Under the pieces are notes generated by a model that did no database searches, was not told the origin of the DNA, and saw only the letters and a list, made by a program, of their open reading frames with translations. Both the position numbers and the translations under genes were made by a program. DNA of 49,195 nt from Verrucomicrobiota bacterium (lineage in GTDB: Bacteria > Verrucomicrobiota > Verrucomicrobiia > Limisphaerales > UBA9464): assembly GCA_017309115.1 (NCBI GenBank), contig JAFLEF010000055.1, positions 1 to 49,195 of the forward strand, in the 5' to 3' direction. How positions within the stretch are numbered: position 1 is the first letter of the stretch; each line of letters begins with the position of its first letter. This document shows positions 9,115-17,810 of the stretch, in pieces.

Positions 9115-11337
9115 ATGGGCTATTCCCCCAGCAATTACAGCGCGCCGTTACCTGGTTACGGCACTTCCCTGATCGACCGGATCAATATCTACCTGCGGAT
9201 CCGTCGTTACTTCAAGTTCCTGGTGGAGCGCTGGCTGTTGCTGGTGGTGTTCACGGTGGTGGGGCTGGGCATTGGCGTGTGGTGGGCGATCATGCAGCCC
9301 GACTACTATCGGTCGGACTCGGTGTTGGCCTTTGCTCCGCGGATTGAAATGGGCCGGGGCGATGCCCGGGTGGATGATCTGAGTGCGGATCAGGCGATGC
9401 AGAAGATCCAGAGCGCGACGGTCATTCAGCGGGTGAATTCGAAGCTGCAGGAAGGCCGGGACAATCAGTTCAAGTTTTCGATGCCGACGCTCAAAGTTGA
9501 GATGCGTCGGGGCAATACCTTCATCCTGGGCGTGACCAGCACCAACTTTGAGTACGCCAAGGAGTTCGCGATCGCCTGGGCGGGTGAGTTCATGGAGTTC
9601 CACCGACAGGAGCGAAAGAATCTGGTGGGAACTACCGAAGCGAAGTTCCAACAACAGATTCTGGCTTATGAGAACAAGCTCGAGAAGGCCGAGAGCGCGT
9701 TGGATGACTTCCGGAAGAAGAACAACATTGCCAGTGTGCAGGACGCGGGTGTTTCGGCGCAGCTCCGGTTGGACAAGAAGAAGGCGGAGTTTGAAGCACT
9801 GAAGATGGAGCTGACCTTGGCCGAAGCCGCGACGGCCGAGGCCTTGGCGAGTGGCGCGGTTTCCAGTGGAAACGATGGAAGTTCCACGTCGTCCTCCGCG
9901 GGCCAAGCTTCGTTGGGGAGCGACAACATTTTCTCTCGGATCACTGCCGGGTCCCGTTACAACGAACTGCGATCCTCCATTCACAATCTGGAGCGGGAAA
10001 TCGCCGAACGTTCCAAGGTTCTCAAACCCAAACATCCGGTCTTGGTGGAAATGAACCGCCAGCTGGATCTCGCCAAAGGACAACTGAAACTGGAGCTGGC
10101 GTTGGTCGAGGAACGACGACAGGCGATGATTGAGACGCGCCGGTTTCAGATTCCTGGCTACCAAAAGATCATCGAGGAACTCACCACCGAGGTTCAGGAG
10201 TCCACCGAGCTGAAGAATCAGTTGATGCGGCTTCAGGAAGACCGGGACCTGATCAAGAGCAACCTCGACATTCTGAATCGCAATTTGCAGTCGATGGGCC
10301 GGGTGGGTGCTGAGGAAGAACGCTTTACCATTGTGAGCCAAGGCGCGGGCGATTCCCGTCCGGTGGGTCCGATGCGTCCGCAGATCATTGCCATGGGGGC
10401 GGGCTCGGGATTTGCCCTGGCGTTGGCTTTGATGTTCCTGCTGCACAAGTTGGATGATCGTCTGGAGAGTCCCGAGGACATCGAAGCGAAGCTGGAGGAA
10501 CCGGTGTTGGGTCAGCTGCCGGAAGTCGACAAGAAGCACAATCCCGAAGGCTATCTGCTGCTGACCCGGATGAAGGCCCACACGATGTTCGCGGAATCCT
10601 TGCGCGGAATCCGTTCCGCCCTGCTCCTGGGGCCGGAAGGGGCGACCAAGCGTGTTTTGGCGGTAACTTCGGCGGTGCCGGGCGACGGCAAGACGACCTT
10701 CACTACGAATTTTGCGCTGACCATAGCGGCGGCGGGAAACCGAACCCTGCTGGTCGACGCTGACCTTCGCCGGGGCAACATTCACGGCTACTTCGAGCAA
10801 CCTTTGGAGGGCGGACTCGCGGAAGTGTTGGATGGTCGACTCGAGATCAAGGACGCAATCCACGAGACCACGATCAAGAACCTGTATTTTATGCGGGCTG
10901 GCGAACGGCCGGCGAATCCGAGCGAGTTGCTCATCGGCCCCAAAACCCGAGAATTGATTGCCTCGCTGCGCAAGGAGTTCGATTACGTCATCTTTGACTG
11001 CCCGCCGTTGACGGCGATTGACGACACCTTCTCGGTGGCCGCCTATCTGGATGGGCTGTTGTTCGTGGTGCGCGCCGGTCGGACCTCCATGCGGTTCGCC
11101 AAGATCGGCCTCAACACGATTCACCAACGCAGCGCTCCGTTGCTGGGTCTGGTGATCAACGGCGTTCCGATCGACAATCCGTACTACTACTACACCAGCT
11201 ATTACTACGCTTCGTACTACCATCGACCGCTGACACCGGAAGGGGACGAGGGCAAGGAATCGGTGAGTCGGCGGGCGCCTAAAAAAGAGATTCTCGAAGC
11301 GCCCCCTATCGAAGCCCCGAAGGATGCGAGGGGGTAA
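9115..11337 (+). CDS. Wzz-type chain-length regulator fused to a bacterial tyrosine kinase (BY-kinase)
   Basis: 740 residues. A Wzz domain has a first transmembrane helix at about 38-58 and a second at about 425-445, with a long periplasmic coiled coil between (about 170-400). The cytoplasmic kinase has Walker A AVPGDGKTT (520-528), Walker A' LLVDADLRR (545-553) and Walker B VIFD (625-628). A tyrosine cluster at 690-702 has nine Tyr in 13 residues, the expected autophosphorylation tail. Cycles of phosphorylation in such proteins control polymer length and export. It follows the Wza-like gene by five bases and ends six bases before the convergent cinA gene. No glycosyltransferase, Wzx or Wzy is encoded here, so the synthesis genes must be elsewhere. 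Confidence 0.93.
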   Translation: MGYSPSNYSAPLPGYGTSLIDRINIYLRIRRYFKFLVERWLLLVVFTVVGLGIGVWWAIMQPDYYRSDSVLAFAPRIEMGRGDARVDDLSADQAMQKIQSATVIQRVNSKLQEGRDNQFKFSMPTLKVEMRRGNTFILGVTSTNFEYAKEFAIAWAGEFMEFHRQERKNLVGTTEAKFQQQILAYENKLEKAESALDDFRKKNNIASVQDAGVSAQLRLDKKKAEFEALKMELTLAEAATAEALASGAVSSGNDGSSTSSSAGQASLGSDNIFSRITAGSRYNELRSSIHNLEREIAERSKVLKPKHPVLVEMNRQLDLAKGQLKLELALVEERRQAMIETRRFQIPGYQKIIEELTTEVQESTELKNQLMRLQEDRDLIKSNLDILNRNLQSMGRVGAEEERFTIVSQGAGDSRPVGPMRPQIIAMGAGSGFALALALMFLLHKLDDRLESPEDIEAKLEEPVLGQLPEVDKKHNPEGYLLLTRMKAHTMFAESLRGIRSALLLGPEGATKRVLAVTSAVPGDGKTTFTTNFALTIAAAGNRTLLVDADLRRGNIHGYFEQPLEGGLAEVLDGRLEIKDAIHETTIKNLYFMRAGERPANPSELLIGPKTRELIASLRKEFDYVIFDCPPLTAIDDTFSVAAYLDGLLFVVRAGRTSMRFAKIGLNTIHQRSAPLLGLVINGVPIDNPYYYYTSYYYASYYHRPLTPEGDEGKESVSRRAPKKEILEAPPIEAPKDARG

Positions 11338-11343
11338 ACGGAT

Positions 11344-12621
11344 TCAGGCGGGTCCCTGATCTTTCATGAGTTGCCGGCGCAGCTGATTGAACGCCTGTTG
11401 ACCGGTTTGGAATTTGAAGGTGGGCCGGTCGAATCGGTTTAGCTGCTGTTGCACCGTGGTGCCTTGGGGGCCTGCGACACCAATGAACACGGTGCCCACG
11501 GGTTTCTCCTCGCTACCGCCTCCCGGGCCGGCGATGCCGGTGACACTGATCGCGTAGTCCGCACCGGATTCCCGCCGGGCTCCTTCGGCCATCGCGCGGG
11601 CCACGGGTTCACTGACGGCACCGAACTCCTGGAGCAGTGAGCTGGGAACCCCGAGTTGACGGGTTTTCGAATCGTTGGAGTAGGTGACCCAACCGGCCAG
11701 AAACATGGCTGAGGCGCCGGGAACATTGGTGATGCGGTTGGCCAGCTGACCGCCGGTGCAGGATTCAGCCAAGGCCAGGGTGAGGCTTCGGGCAGAGAGG
11801 TAGCGTACCAGGAACTCTTCCAAGGAGTCGTCGCCTGTTCCGAAAACGAATTCGCCCGCCGCCTGTTCCAAAACGTTCTCTGCGGCCGACACCAGGAGTT
11901 CCGCTTGAACGCCCCGGGCGACGAACCGCACGTCTACCTCACCCACCCGGGCGCAATATCCCACCTGGAGCCCTTGAGCCACCAGCGGGGCCAAGGCTGA
12001 CTCCAGGCGGCCTTCCATGAGGGATTCGCCCAAACCCGTGGTCTTGAAGGTGCGACACACAAAGGCTTCGGACGGTGGAAAATGTTCCGCCAACCAAGGC
12101 TGCACCTGGTGGTCGAACATGGGTTGCAACTCCCGAGGTGGCCCGGGCAGCAGGATCAGCCCGGAACGGGTGCCGCCGGTTCGAAAAGGGTTCGGCGACA
12201 AGTCCAAGGCAAGTCCCGGCGCGGTGCCGTGCTGATTAATGAAGGCGGTGGCGCCTTCGGGAACCAAAGCTTCGACGCGCGTTCGTTCCGGCATCGGGCG
12301 CTGACGTGACTCAAAGAACTGTCGGATGGAATCTCCGATATCAGGGCGATAAATCAGCTGGCGACCGAGGAGTTCTGCGATCCGTTCACGGGTAACATCA
12401 TCACTGGTGGGTCCCAGGCCTCCCGTCGTGATGACGAGGTCGGCGCGGGACAGGGCTTCCTGGACGGCTCCCCGAATCGCCTCGGAAGTATCTGGAACGG
12501 TTACGTGATGGGAAATGGGTTTTCCTAGATCCGCCAGACGGCGACCCAGCCAATGAACGTGAGTGTTGAGGACCCGGCCGAGCAGAAGTTCGGACCCGGT
12601 GGTGATCAGTTCGACAGTCAC
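11344..12621 (-). CDS. cinA: CinA family protein (competence/damage-inducible; NMN deamidase domain)
   Basis: 425 residues, the normal full length. The N-terminal MoCF-like domain (about 1-170) has ITTGSELLLGRVLNTH and TTGGLGPTSDDVTRE. The C-terminal PncC domain (about 265-415) has LALAESCTGGQLANRIT and the later SVTGIAGPGGGSEEKPVGTVFIG. Full-length CinA proteins deamidate nicotinamide mononucleotide to nicotinate mononucleotide and carry an ADP-ribose pyrophosphatase activity in the N-terminal domain (family knowledge), recycling pyridine nucleotides in the cytoplasm. It is transcribed alone, convergent with the kinase gene. ATG 12621 is a good start because the conserved MTVELITTG begins there. 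Confidence 0.93.
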   Translation of the reverse strand: MTVELITTGSELLLGRVLNTHVHWLGRRLADLGKPISHHVTVPDTSEAIRGAVQEALSRADLVITTGGLGPTSDDVTRERIAELLGRQLIYRPDIGDSIRQFFESRQRPMPERTRVEALVPEGATAFINQHGTAPGLALDLSPNPFRTGGTRSGLILLPGPPRELQPMFDHQVQPWLAEHFPPSEAFVCRTFKTTGLGESLMEGRLESALAPLVAQGLQVGYCARVGEVDVRFVARGVQAELLVSAAENVLEQAAGEFVFGTGDDSLEEFLVRYLSARSLTLALAESCTGGQLANRITNVPGASAMFLAGWVTYSNDSKTRQLGVPSSLLQEFGAVSEPVARAMAEGARRESGADYAISVTGIAGPGGGSEEKPVGTVFIGVAGPQGTTVQQQLNRFDRPTFKFQTGQQAFNQLRRQLMKDQGPA

Positions 12622-13047
12622 TGGGCGACAGTACGAAGGAAGCGGGAATTGGCGAGTCTGGCCCGGGGCAGCGAGAGCTGAGAGTTGAGAGGTAGCGCTG
12701 GTAAGCGGGAAGCGGGAAGCGGCTCAGTAGGAACTTCGCCCTACCGGGGGAAGCTGAGAGCTGAGCGGTAAAGCGGCAAAGCAGTCGGCGGTGAGTTCAG
12801 TGATTCGGGTTTTTCGTTCGATTAGTGGTTTCCATTTCGACTTCGCGCCCTCAACGGGAGACCTCCCCCTTCCCGTTCGCTGGGAATCTGGATCGGCATT
12901 TGGGTTCGCACGTTCCTGGGGCTGCCGGGCGCTCCGGCGCCGAAAAGCGGGACTCCGAACCTGCGGGGGGCGGCCCGGGCTCCATTTCCGACCCGCCCCC
13001 GGCACGCTTGACTTGCGTGACCAAACGGCCGCGATGATAGGTGGGTC
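12622..13047. other. Gene-free gap with degenerate repeats between cinA and the aminotransferase gene
   Basis: No convincing coding sequence is seen in these 426 bases. The first part (12673-12723 and 12751-12783) holds low-complexity tracts built from GAGAGCTGAGAG and GCGGGAAGC-like units, which recur elsewhere in the window. The gap must contain the divergent promoters of both flanking genes. The TTGACT at 13008-13013, with GATGAT at 13033-13038, is a poor candidate for the aminotransferase gene (19-base spacer). Confidence 0.6.
12673..12783. repeat. Low-complexity GAGAGCTGAGAG / GCGGGAAGC repeat tract
   Basis: Two blocks (12673-12723 and 12751-12783) combine GAGAGCTGAGAG-like and GGTAAGCGGGAAGC-like units. 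Similar blocks occur at 45661-45710 and, in part, at 26505-26538. Pyrimidine-rich versions at 38853-38880 and 45834-45861 look like the other orientation. Units are degenerate, so the boundaries are approximate. Function is unknown; a spreading non-coding repeat family is likely. Confidence 0.5.
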
Positions 13048-14478
13048 ATGCTGATGGAAACCGAAGGTAACGCTGCTCCCCGGGCTGGGCTCGACATCGT
13101 GGCGCTGATGAAGGAGCACCAAGGTCAGAATTACGACCTGCACGCGGCCCACGTAAACCCCGCTAACGTCAAGACCCTCAAGACGATCGGGTTCGATCAC
13201 TGCTACGTTCGCGCGGAGGGGCCATACCTTTGGGACGTCGAGGGAACCAAGTACCTGGACATGCTTTCGGGTTACGGCGTGTTCGGTCTGGGTCGGAACC
13301 ATCCGGACGTGCGCCGGGTGTTGAGCGACTTCCTCAACGCCGATTATCCCAGCTTGGTAAAGATGGAAGCTCCCTTGCTGTCAGGAGTCCTGGCGGCGGA
13401 GTTGAAGAAGCGCATGCCCAATCAGCTCGACATGGTGTTCTTCGCCAACTCCGGAGCCGAAGGCGTCGAAGCCGCGATCAAGTATGCCAAGTGCGCCACC
13501 GGCAAACCCGCCATCATCCATTGCAAAAAGGCTTACCACGGACTGACGTATGGCGCTCTCTCGGTGAACGGCGACGACAGTTTCCGGGCTGGTTTCGAGC
13601 CCTACCTGCCGGATTGCCGGATGATTGATTTCAACGATCTCAACGCTTTGGAACGGGAATTGAAGCGCGGCGACGTGGCCGCCTTCGTCGTGGAACCGAT
13701 CCAGGGCAAGGGCGTGTTCATCGGCTCTCCGGGATACCTCCTCCAAGCCCAGCGCCTGTGCCGCAAGTACGGCGCAATTTTTATCGATGACGAAGTTCAG
13801 TCCGGCATGGGACGAACCGGGAAGTTCCTCGCGATCGAGCACGACGGACCCGACGTGGATCCTGATATCGTGGTCCTATCCAAGACCCTATCGGCCGGGT
13901 TCGTCCCGGTGGCGGCGGTCCTCTGCAAGCGCTGGATCCACGACAAGGTGTTCTCCAGCATGCAACGGTCGGTGGTTCACAGTTCCACGTTCAGCCAAGG
14001 CAACTTCGCCATGGCGGCGGGGTTGGCGGCGCTCGATGTCCTGGATCGGCAGAACCTGATGAAGAACGCCGAAAAAATGGGGAATCTGCTGGGCGAAGGG
14101 TTGAAGGCGATGATTCCCCGGTTTGAGTTCATGAAGGAGGTCCGTTGGCGCGGACTGATGATGGGTATCGAGTTCGGTTCCCCGCGATCGCTCACTTTGA
14201 AGACGGCTTGGGGAATCTGTCACGGCTTGGACAAGAGCCTGTTCCCGCAGGCGTGTGTCATGCCGCTGATGAACAAGCACCACATCATCACTCAGGTGGC
14301 TGGCCACGCGATTGACGTGGTCAAGCTGCTGCCGCCGTTCGTGATCAACGAGGGCGATGTGAAGTGGTTCTTGGATGCTTTTGAGGACGTGATGGTGGGA
14401 ATGCACAAGTTCCCTGGGCCGGCCTGGGATGTCATTACCGACATCGGCAAGGCCGCGCTGACGAATCGGGCCCGGTGA
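13048..14478 (+). CDS. Class III PLP-dependent aminotransferase
   Basis: 476 residues. Fold-type I class III features are clear: the YLDMLSGYGVFGLGRNHP entry, the ANSGAEGVEAAIKYA phosphate-binding region, FVVEPIQGKGV, IDDEVQSGMGRTGKF (the Asp that contacts the PLP ring), and VLSKTLSAGF with the Schiff-base lysine K279. It transfers an amino group between an omega-amine or amino acid and a keto acid in the cytoplasm. Candidate substrates are ornithine, acetylornithine, 4-aminobutyrate or a polyamine; the extended N-terminus (about 45 residues before the core) does not settle this. ATG 13054 is an alternative start two codons in. It is monocistronic by position, with a 426-base upstream gap and a convergent terminator downstream. 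Confidence 0.9.
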   Translation: MLMETEGNAAPRAGLDIVALMKEHQGQNYDLHAAHVNPANVKTLKTIGFDHCYVRAEGPYLWDVEGTKYLDMLSGYGVFGLGRNHPDVRRVLSDFLNADYPSLVKMEAPLLSGVLAAELKKRMPNQLDMVFFANSGAEGVEAAIKYAKCATGKPAIIHCKKAYHGLTYGALSVNGDDSFRAGFEPYLPDCRMIDFNDLNALERELKRGDVAAFVVEPIQGKGVFIGSPGYLLQAQRLCRKYGAIFIDDEVQSGMGRTGKFLAIEHDGPDVDPDIVVLSKTLSAGFVPVAAVLCKRWIHDKVFSSMQRSVVHSSTFSQGNFAMAAGLAALDVLDRQNLMKNAEKMGNLLGEGLKAMIPRFEFMKEVRWRGLMMGIEFGSPRSLTLKTAWGICHGLDKSLFPQACVMPLMNKHHIITQVAGHAIDVVKLLPPFVINEGDVKWFLDAFEDVMVGMHKFPGPAWDVITDIGKAALTNRAR

Positions 14479-14480
14479 AA

Positions 14481-14513
14481 GAAAAACCGGCTGGGAAACA
14501 GTTCCCAGCCGGT
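14481..14513 (-). terminator. Intrinsic terminator for the minus-strand barrel gene
   Basis: A perfect 12-base stem, ACCGGCTGGGAA (14486-14497) and TTCCCAGCCGGT (14502-14513), with an ACAG loop. Read on the minus strand it is followed by a T-rich run (complement of GAAAAA at 14481-14486), so it serves the gene ending at 14562. It lies just after the plus-strand aminotransferase stop but lacks T residues on that side. Confidence 0.85.
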
Positions 14514-14561
14514 CACACCCCGAAACAACAACAGCAACTACAACTGCAGTCTCTCGCTCGC

Positions 14562-15416
14562 TCAGAAGCGCCAAATGGCGTCCACCGTGTAGCGGTTATC
14601 GAAAATGTCGGGCTTGTCGGTGACCCCGAATTCAAAGGCAAAACCGATATCCAAGCTCTTGAGGATACGGGAACGGAAGCCGATGCCCAAAGCGACCTGA
14701 GTCGTTCCTTTGGCGTTCGAACTGCCGAAGTTGATGAGGTCAAAGCCTTCCGTCTCGAACGGCGGACCATCGGCGTTGCTCAGCGTGGTGAACGAGTTGA
14801 AGGACACCAGCGGGATGAAGTACTGGTGCACCCAGTAATCCGCCTGCAAGCTGGCGTGGAAGTTGGCCGTTTCTTCATCCGTGTTGTTGGGCACGTTGAA
14901 GCCCACGTTGCCGGTGAGGTGGAATTTGCCGAAGCCTTTGACGGCCGAGGTAAAGACGTTCCACATGCCGTCGCCGTTGCCCTGGAAGACCTTTTCCTGG
15001 CCCACGGGAATTTCAAAGGTCAGACCCGGCGTGAGGATGAAGGCGTGCTCCTCATCCTTGATAATCGCGTACTTCACCCCGGCGGCGACATCCGCCCAGC
15101 CATTCTGATGGGGAAGCGCATCAGGATTCAGGTCAATGTAGCCGTCCTTGGTGGCGATGATGGCCAGGCGATCGGTCACCGCCCAGCGCAGTTGCAACGC
15201 GTACACATTGGCATCCCCGCCCACGAAATCGCTGTCGATCTTGTGGTGCATGTAGATCGGACGCACTTCACTTTGGACCAGCGCACTTTCGAAGTAGATG
15301 GGATTGGTGACCGGCGAGATCGCCGTGGAAAGGGAATCTTCAGCCGCAAACGCCGAGACCGAAGTGAGAGCCAGAGCGGTCGTCAGGATCGTTTTCGGAA
15401 GCGAATTTGTGTTCAT
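14562..15416 (-). CDS. Putative outer-membrane beta-barrel protein
   Basis: 284 residues with a clear signal peptide (MNTNSLPKTILTTALALTSVSAFA, cleavage after AFA). The mature part is a series of alternating amphipathic strands and ends YTVDAIWRF, with the terminal aromatic residue expected for an outer-membrane barrel. Phrases such as IATKDGYIDLNPD, GVKYAIIKDEEHAFILTPGLTFEIPVG and GNVGFNVPNN resemble uncharacterised porin-like proteins (MetA-pathway/transporter-like family); I cannot name the cargo. An intrinsic terminator follows at 14481-14513. The upstream gap to the BASS gene has an inverted repeat (15454-15508), so separate regulation is possible. Confidence 0.8.
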   Translation of the reverse strand: MNTNSLPKTILTTALALTSVSAFAAEDSLSTAISPVTNPIYFESALVQSEVRPIYMHHKIDSDFVGGDANVYALQLRWAVTDRLAIIATKDGYIDLNPDALPHQNGWADVAAGVKYAIIKDEEHAFILTPGLTFEIPVGQEKVFQGNGDGMWNVFTSAVKGFGKFHLTGNVGFNVPNNTDEETANFHASLQADYWVHQYFIPLVSFNSFTTLSNADGPPFETEGFDLINFGSSNAKGTTQVALGIGFRSRILKSLDIGFAFEFGVTDKPDIFDNRYTVDAIWRF

Positions 15417-15453
15417 GCGTCTCGGCTATAAGGCACTCGCGACGCGCTCGGCT

Positions 15454-15508
15454 GTTCATTAATTGGCAGAGATAACGCGGAAGTTGCCACGCATGACGCC
15501 TAATGAAC
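15454..15508. repeat. Spaced inverted repeat upstream of the barrel gene
   Basis: GTTCATTA at 15454-15461 and TAATGAAC at 15501-15508 form an 8-base perfect inverted repeat with 39 bases between, in the short gap upstream of the minus-strand barrel gene. The arms are AT-rich in GC-rich surroundings, which would fit a protein-binding site, but a chance repeat is not excluded. Confidence 0.3.
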
Positions 15509-15513
15509 GGAAG

Positions 15514-16359
15514 TTAATTCCGTGATCGGGCCTGCCAGCGCCAGAAGCCGACATGAACCAGGCCGAGGGTGATCAGGAGCAGTCCGTAGGTCACCACGCC
15601 AGGGATCACCGGGGATCCGGGAAAGCTGTCAGCGGCCACCAACAAGGCCAGGGCGAGATTCCGATTGGCCGTACCCAAGCCAGTGACCATGCGGGCGGTC
15701 CGATCGGCTCCGCCCAGCCAATAACCCAGCAAAAGCGAGACTTCACTGAGCAACACCATCGCGAGCACGGGCGCCCAACCGGTGGCAAAAACGGCCCTGA
15801 ATTCGGAAAACACCACGAAAGCGAGGGATAGCGCGCCCACGGCTTCGGAAACGATCTCCGCGGGACGAAAGATGCGTCGAGAGGACTCCGGAAACAGCTG
15901 ATTGCACGCCACGCCCAAGGCGAGGGGCGCCGTGGCGGTGGCGAGCAGGGTGGCGAGGATGGACAGGGTCGGGAACTTGAGTTCGCCGGTGGGCGGGAGA
16001 AACAGCAGCGAGGCCCGGTAAATCAGGGGTGTCAGGAAGGTACAAAACACCGGAAACACCGCGGTCAAACCGGCGGCCAGGGCCAAATCACCCCGGGCCA
16101 ACCGAGTGAAGACGGGGACCACGGGGGCAAACGGAGCCGCTCCCAGCAGCACCATTGCCAGCGCCAGGGGCGTTGGAATTGGGAACAGCCGGGTCACCAC
16201 GATGGTCAGGGCCGGTACCACCAGGAAGTTCACGATCAGCAGGCCCGCCAGCCGCGGCCAGTTTCGCAAGGCAGTCCACACCTCCACCGGGGTGAGGCGC
16301 AAACCGGAGGCGAACAGCAGAGTGAACAGGGCCGAGCCGGACAGAATCCGCATGGCCAT
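15514..16359 (-). CDS. BASS-family (bile acid:sodium symporter-like) transporter
   Basis: 281 residues from ATG 16359; the frame opens at 16473 but the extra 38 residues are polar and do not look like family sequence. About nine to ten hydrophobic helices fill the chain, with family-like features: LVVPALTIVVTRLFP, a VLLGAAPFAPVVPVFTRLARGD segment containing the helix break, and GLGTANRNLALALLVA with the conserved Asn-Arg near the second discontinuous helix. Members move organic anions (bile acids, pantoate, keto acids) with sodium across the inner membrane; this one's substrate is unknown. It is divergent from the coiled-coil gene at 16533. Confidence 0.8.
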   Translation of the reverse strand: MAMRILSGSALFTLLFASGLRLTPVEVWTALRNWPRLAGLLIVNFLVVPALTIVVTRLFPIPTPLALAMVLLGAAPFAPVVPVFTRLARGDLALAAGLTAVFPVFCTFLTPLIYRASLLFLPPTGELKFPTLSILATLLATATAPLALGVACNQLFPESSRRIFRPAEIVSEAVGALSLAFVVFSEFRAVFATGWAPVLAMVLLSEVSLLLGYWLGGADRTARMVTGLGTANRNLALALLVAADSFPGSPVIPGVVTYGLLLITLGLVHVGFWRWQARSRN

Positions 16360-16496
16360 TTCAGTCGAGATCAAGATTCCGTCAGCTTCCGATTTTGACG
16401 GCCAAACTTCAAAGTCGAATCCCAAGTGCTCGGGAAGGGTCTGATCCCCACTTCCGGGCTGTACTTTCCCCACGTCACAATTGCGTGTCTGGGGCT

Positions 16497-16512
16497 GCGG
16501 GCTTTAGCCTGC
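16497..16512. repeat. Short REP-like palindrome with a CTTTAG centre
   Basis: GCGGGCTTTAGCCTGC forms a hairpin with one mismatch, in the divergent gap before the coiled-coil gene. A related perfect hairpin with the same CTTTAG centre is at 28194-28207. Both are intergenic. It could be part of a dispersed palindromic repeat family. Confidence 0.35.
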
Positions 16513-16532
16513 GTCAACGGTCCGGTCAAACC

Positions 16533-17798
16533 ATGTACAACTCTGTTGCCCAATACCCGGTACTTTGGCTGTTCCTGGCCTTCCTGCTGGGCTTCTTCCT
16601 CGAGTGGGTGTTGGAAGTGTTTTATTTCCGACGTCCGCTGGCCGATGCCCGGGCCGCTGCGCGGCGGCGGGGAGAAGAACTCGATTCCGAGCGCTTTGCC
16701 CACGGTCGAACACAAACGGAGCTCAAGGCGAAGCTGGCCGATCTGGATACGGCTCAGAAGGGCCGAACGTTGGCGGAATCGTTGCTGGGAGCCGCGCGAA
16801 CCAAGCTGCTGACGATCGAAACGCAGGTCCAACAATTGACCGAACAACGCGAGGCGCTGGAACGGGCCGCGGCCGATCTGGAATCGCAACGGGCGGCGGC
16901 GGAATCCGAACGTCAGGCTCTGGCCGGCGAGGTGTTCGATTTGCGCCTGCGGCTGGAGGAACAGACGACCCGCTGGGCGACGGAAGCTGGGGAAGCCGCG
17001 GGACTGCGAGCTCGGGTGGCTGAACTGGAGACCCAGGTTGAAGCCGCGGCCCGACGCCTGCCGGCTCTGGAACTCGAGGCTTCCCAGCAATCGACCAAAT
17101 GCCAGGCCCTGGATGCCGATCTCCAGGCGGCGATGCGTCGGCATGCGGACACCGAGTCGTCCCTGGCGGAGGTGCGGGGGGCCTTGGCGGCGGCTCAGGA
17201 GGAACTCGCGACGGCCCGAAAGACGCGCACCAAGGTCGAGGGCGAACAGGCGACACTCGCCGCCAAGTCCACCAAACTGGAAGCCCAGGTGACCAAGCTG
17301 GAGACCCAGTTGGCGGATGCCAAGGCCGCTGCTACGACGGGAGAAGCGAAGCTGAAATCGCGCATTGAGGAAGTGAAGCAGTTGAGCACCCAGCTGGGAG
17401 AAGCCACCGAGGAACTGGCGGCGCTCAAGACCAAGGCGGCCCAGCTGGAGAGCAACCTGACAGCGGCTCAGGCCACCCGAAAGACCTTGGAAAAGGAATT
17501 GGCGGAGCGGACCAAGAAGGCTGCTTCCGGCGAGGAGTTGGCCGCCCTGCGGGAGCAGTTGCGGGAACAGGAACGGCTGACCGGCAGTTGGAGCACCAAG
17601 GCGGAGGAACTGGAGGCGGAACTGCTCGCCACCTCCCGGGCGCATCAGGCGCTGGAAAAGGAGATGGAACGATTGCGCGAAGCAGCGGGACCGGCGGTTT
17701 CTGATGAAACCCTGGCGGCCGAGCTCGAAATCATGACCCGTGAACGCAACGACTTGGCGGCTGAATTGGCCGCCCTGAAGGCGAGTCGGAACCGCTGA
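16533..17798 (+). CDS. Membrane-anchored long coiled-coil protein
   Basis: 421 residues from ATG 16533, where MYNSVAQYPVLWLFLAFLLGFFLEWVL gives one N-terminal transmembrane helix; the longer frame from 16395 starts in non-coding-looking sequence. From about residue 35 to the end the chain is almost continuous heptad coiled coil, rich in Ala, Glu, Lys and Gln, with units such as KLEAQVTKLETQLADAKAA. No enzymatic motif is seen. It could be a structural or scaffolding protein of the inner membrane. The next gene, also a single-span protein, begins 12 bases later, so the two are probably co-expressed and may work together. Such Ala/Glu coils match many unrelated families, so homology would mislead here. 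Confidence 0.75.
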   Translation: MYNSVAQYPVLWLFLAFLLGFFLEWVLEVFYFRRPLADARAAARRRGEELDSERFAHGRTQTELKAKLADLDTAQKGRTLAESLLGAARTKLLTIETQVQQLTEQREALERAAADLESQRAAAESERQALAGEVFDLRLRLEEQTTRWATEAGEAAGLRARVAELETQVEAAARRLPALELEASQQSTKCQALDADLQAAMRRHADTESSLAEVRGALAAAQEELATARKTRTKVEGEQATLAAKSTKLEAQVTKLETQLADAKAAATTGEAKLKSRIEEVKQLSTQLGEATEELAALKTKAAQLESNLTAAQATRKTLEKELAERTKKAASGEELAALREQLREQERLTGSWSTKAEELEAELLATSRAHQALEKEMERLREAAGPAVSDETLAAELEIMTRERNDLAAELAALKASRNR

Positions 17799-17810
17799 GG
17801 AACCCGCATC

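Noticed and set aside
9148-11223. A 691-residue open frame on the minus strand inside the BY-kinase gene
   Set aside because: It is the antisense shadow of a highly conserved kinase; the residues show no domain or signal and arise from the GC-biased codon pattern.
16497-16512. A CRISPR-like or phage element from the short palindromes
   Set aside because: No regular spacing, no array of direct repeats and no cas gene anywhere in the window.
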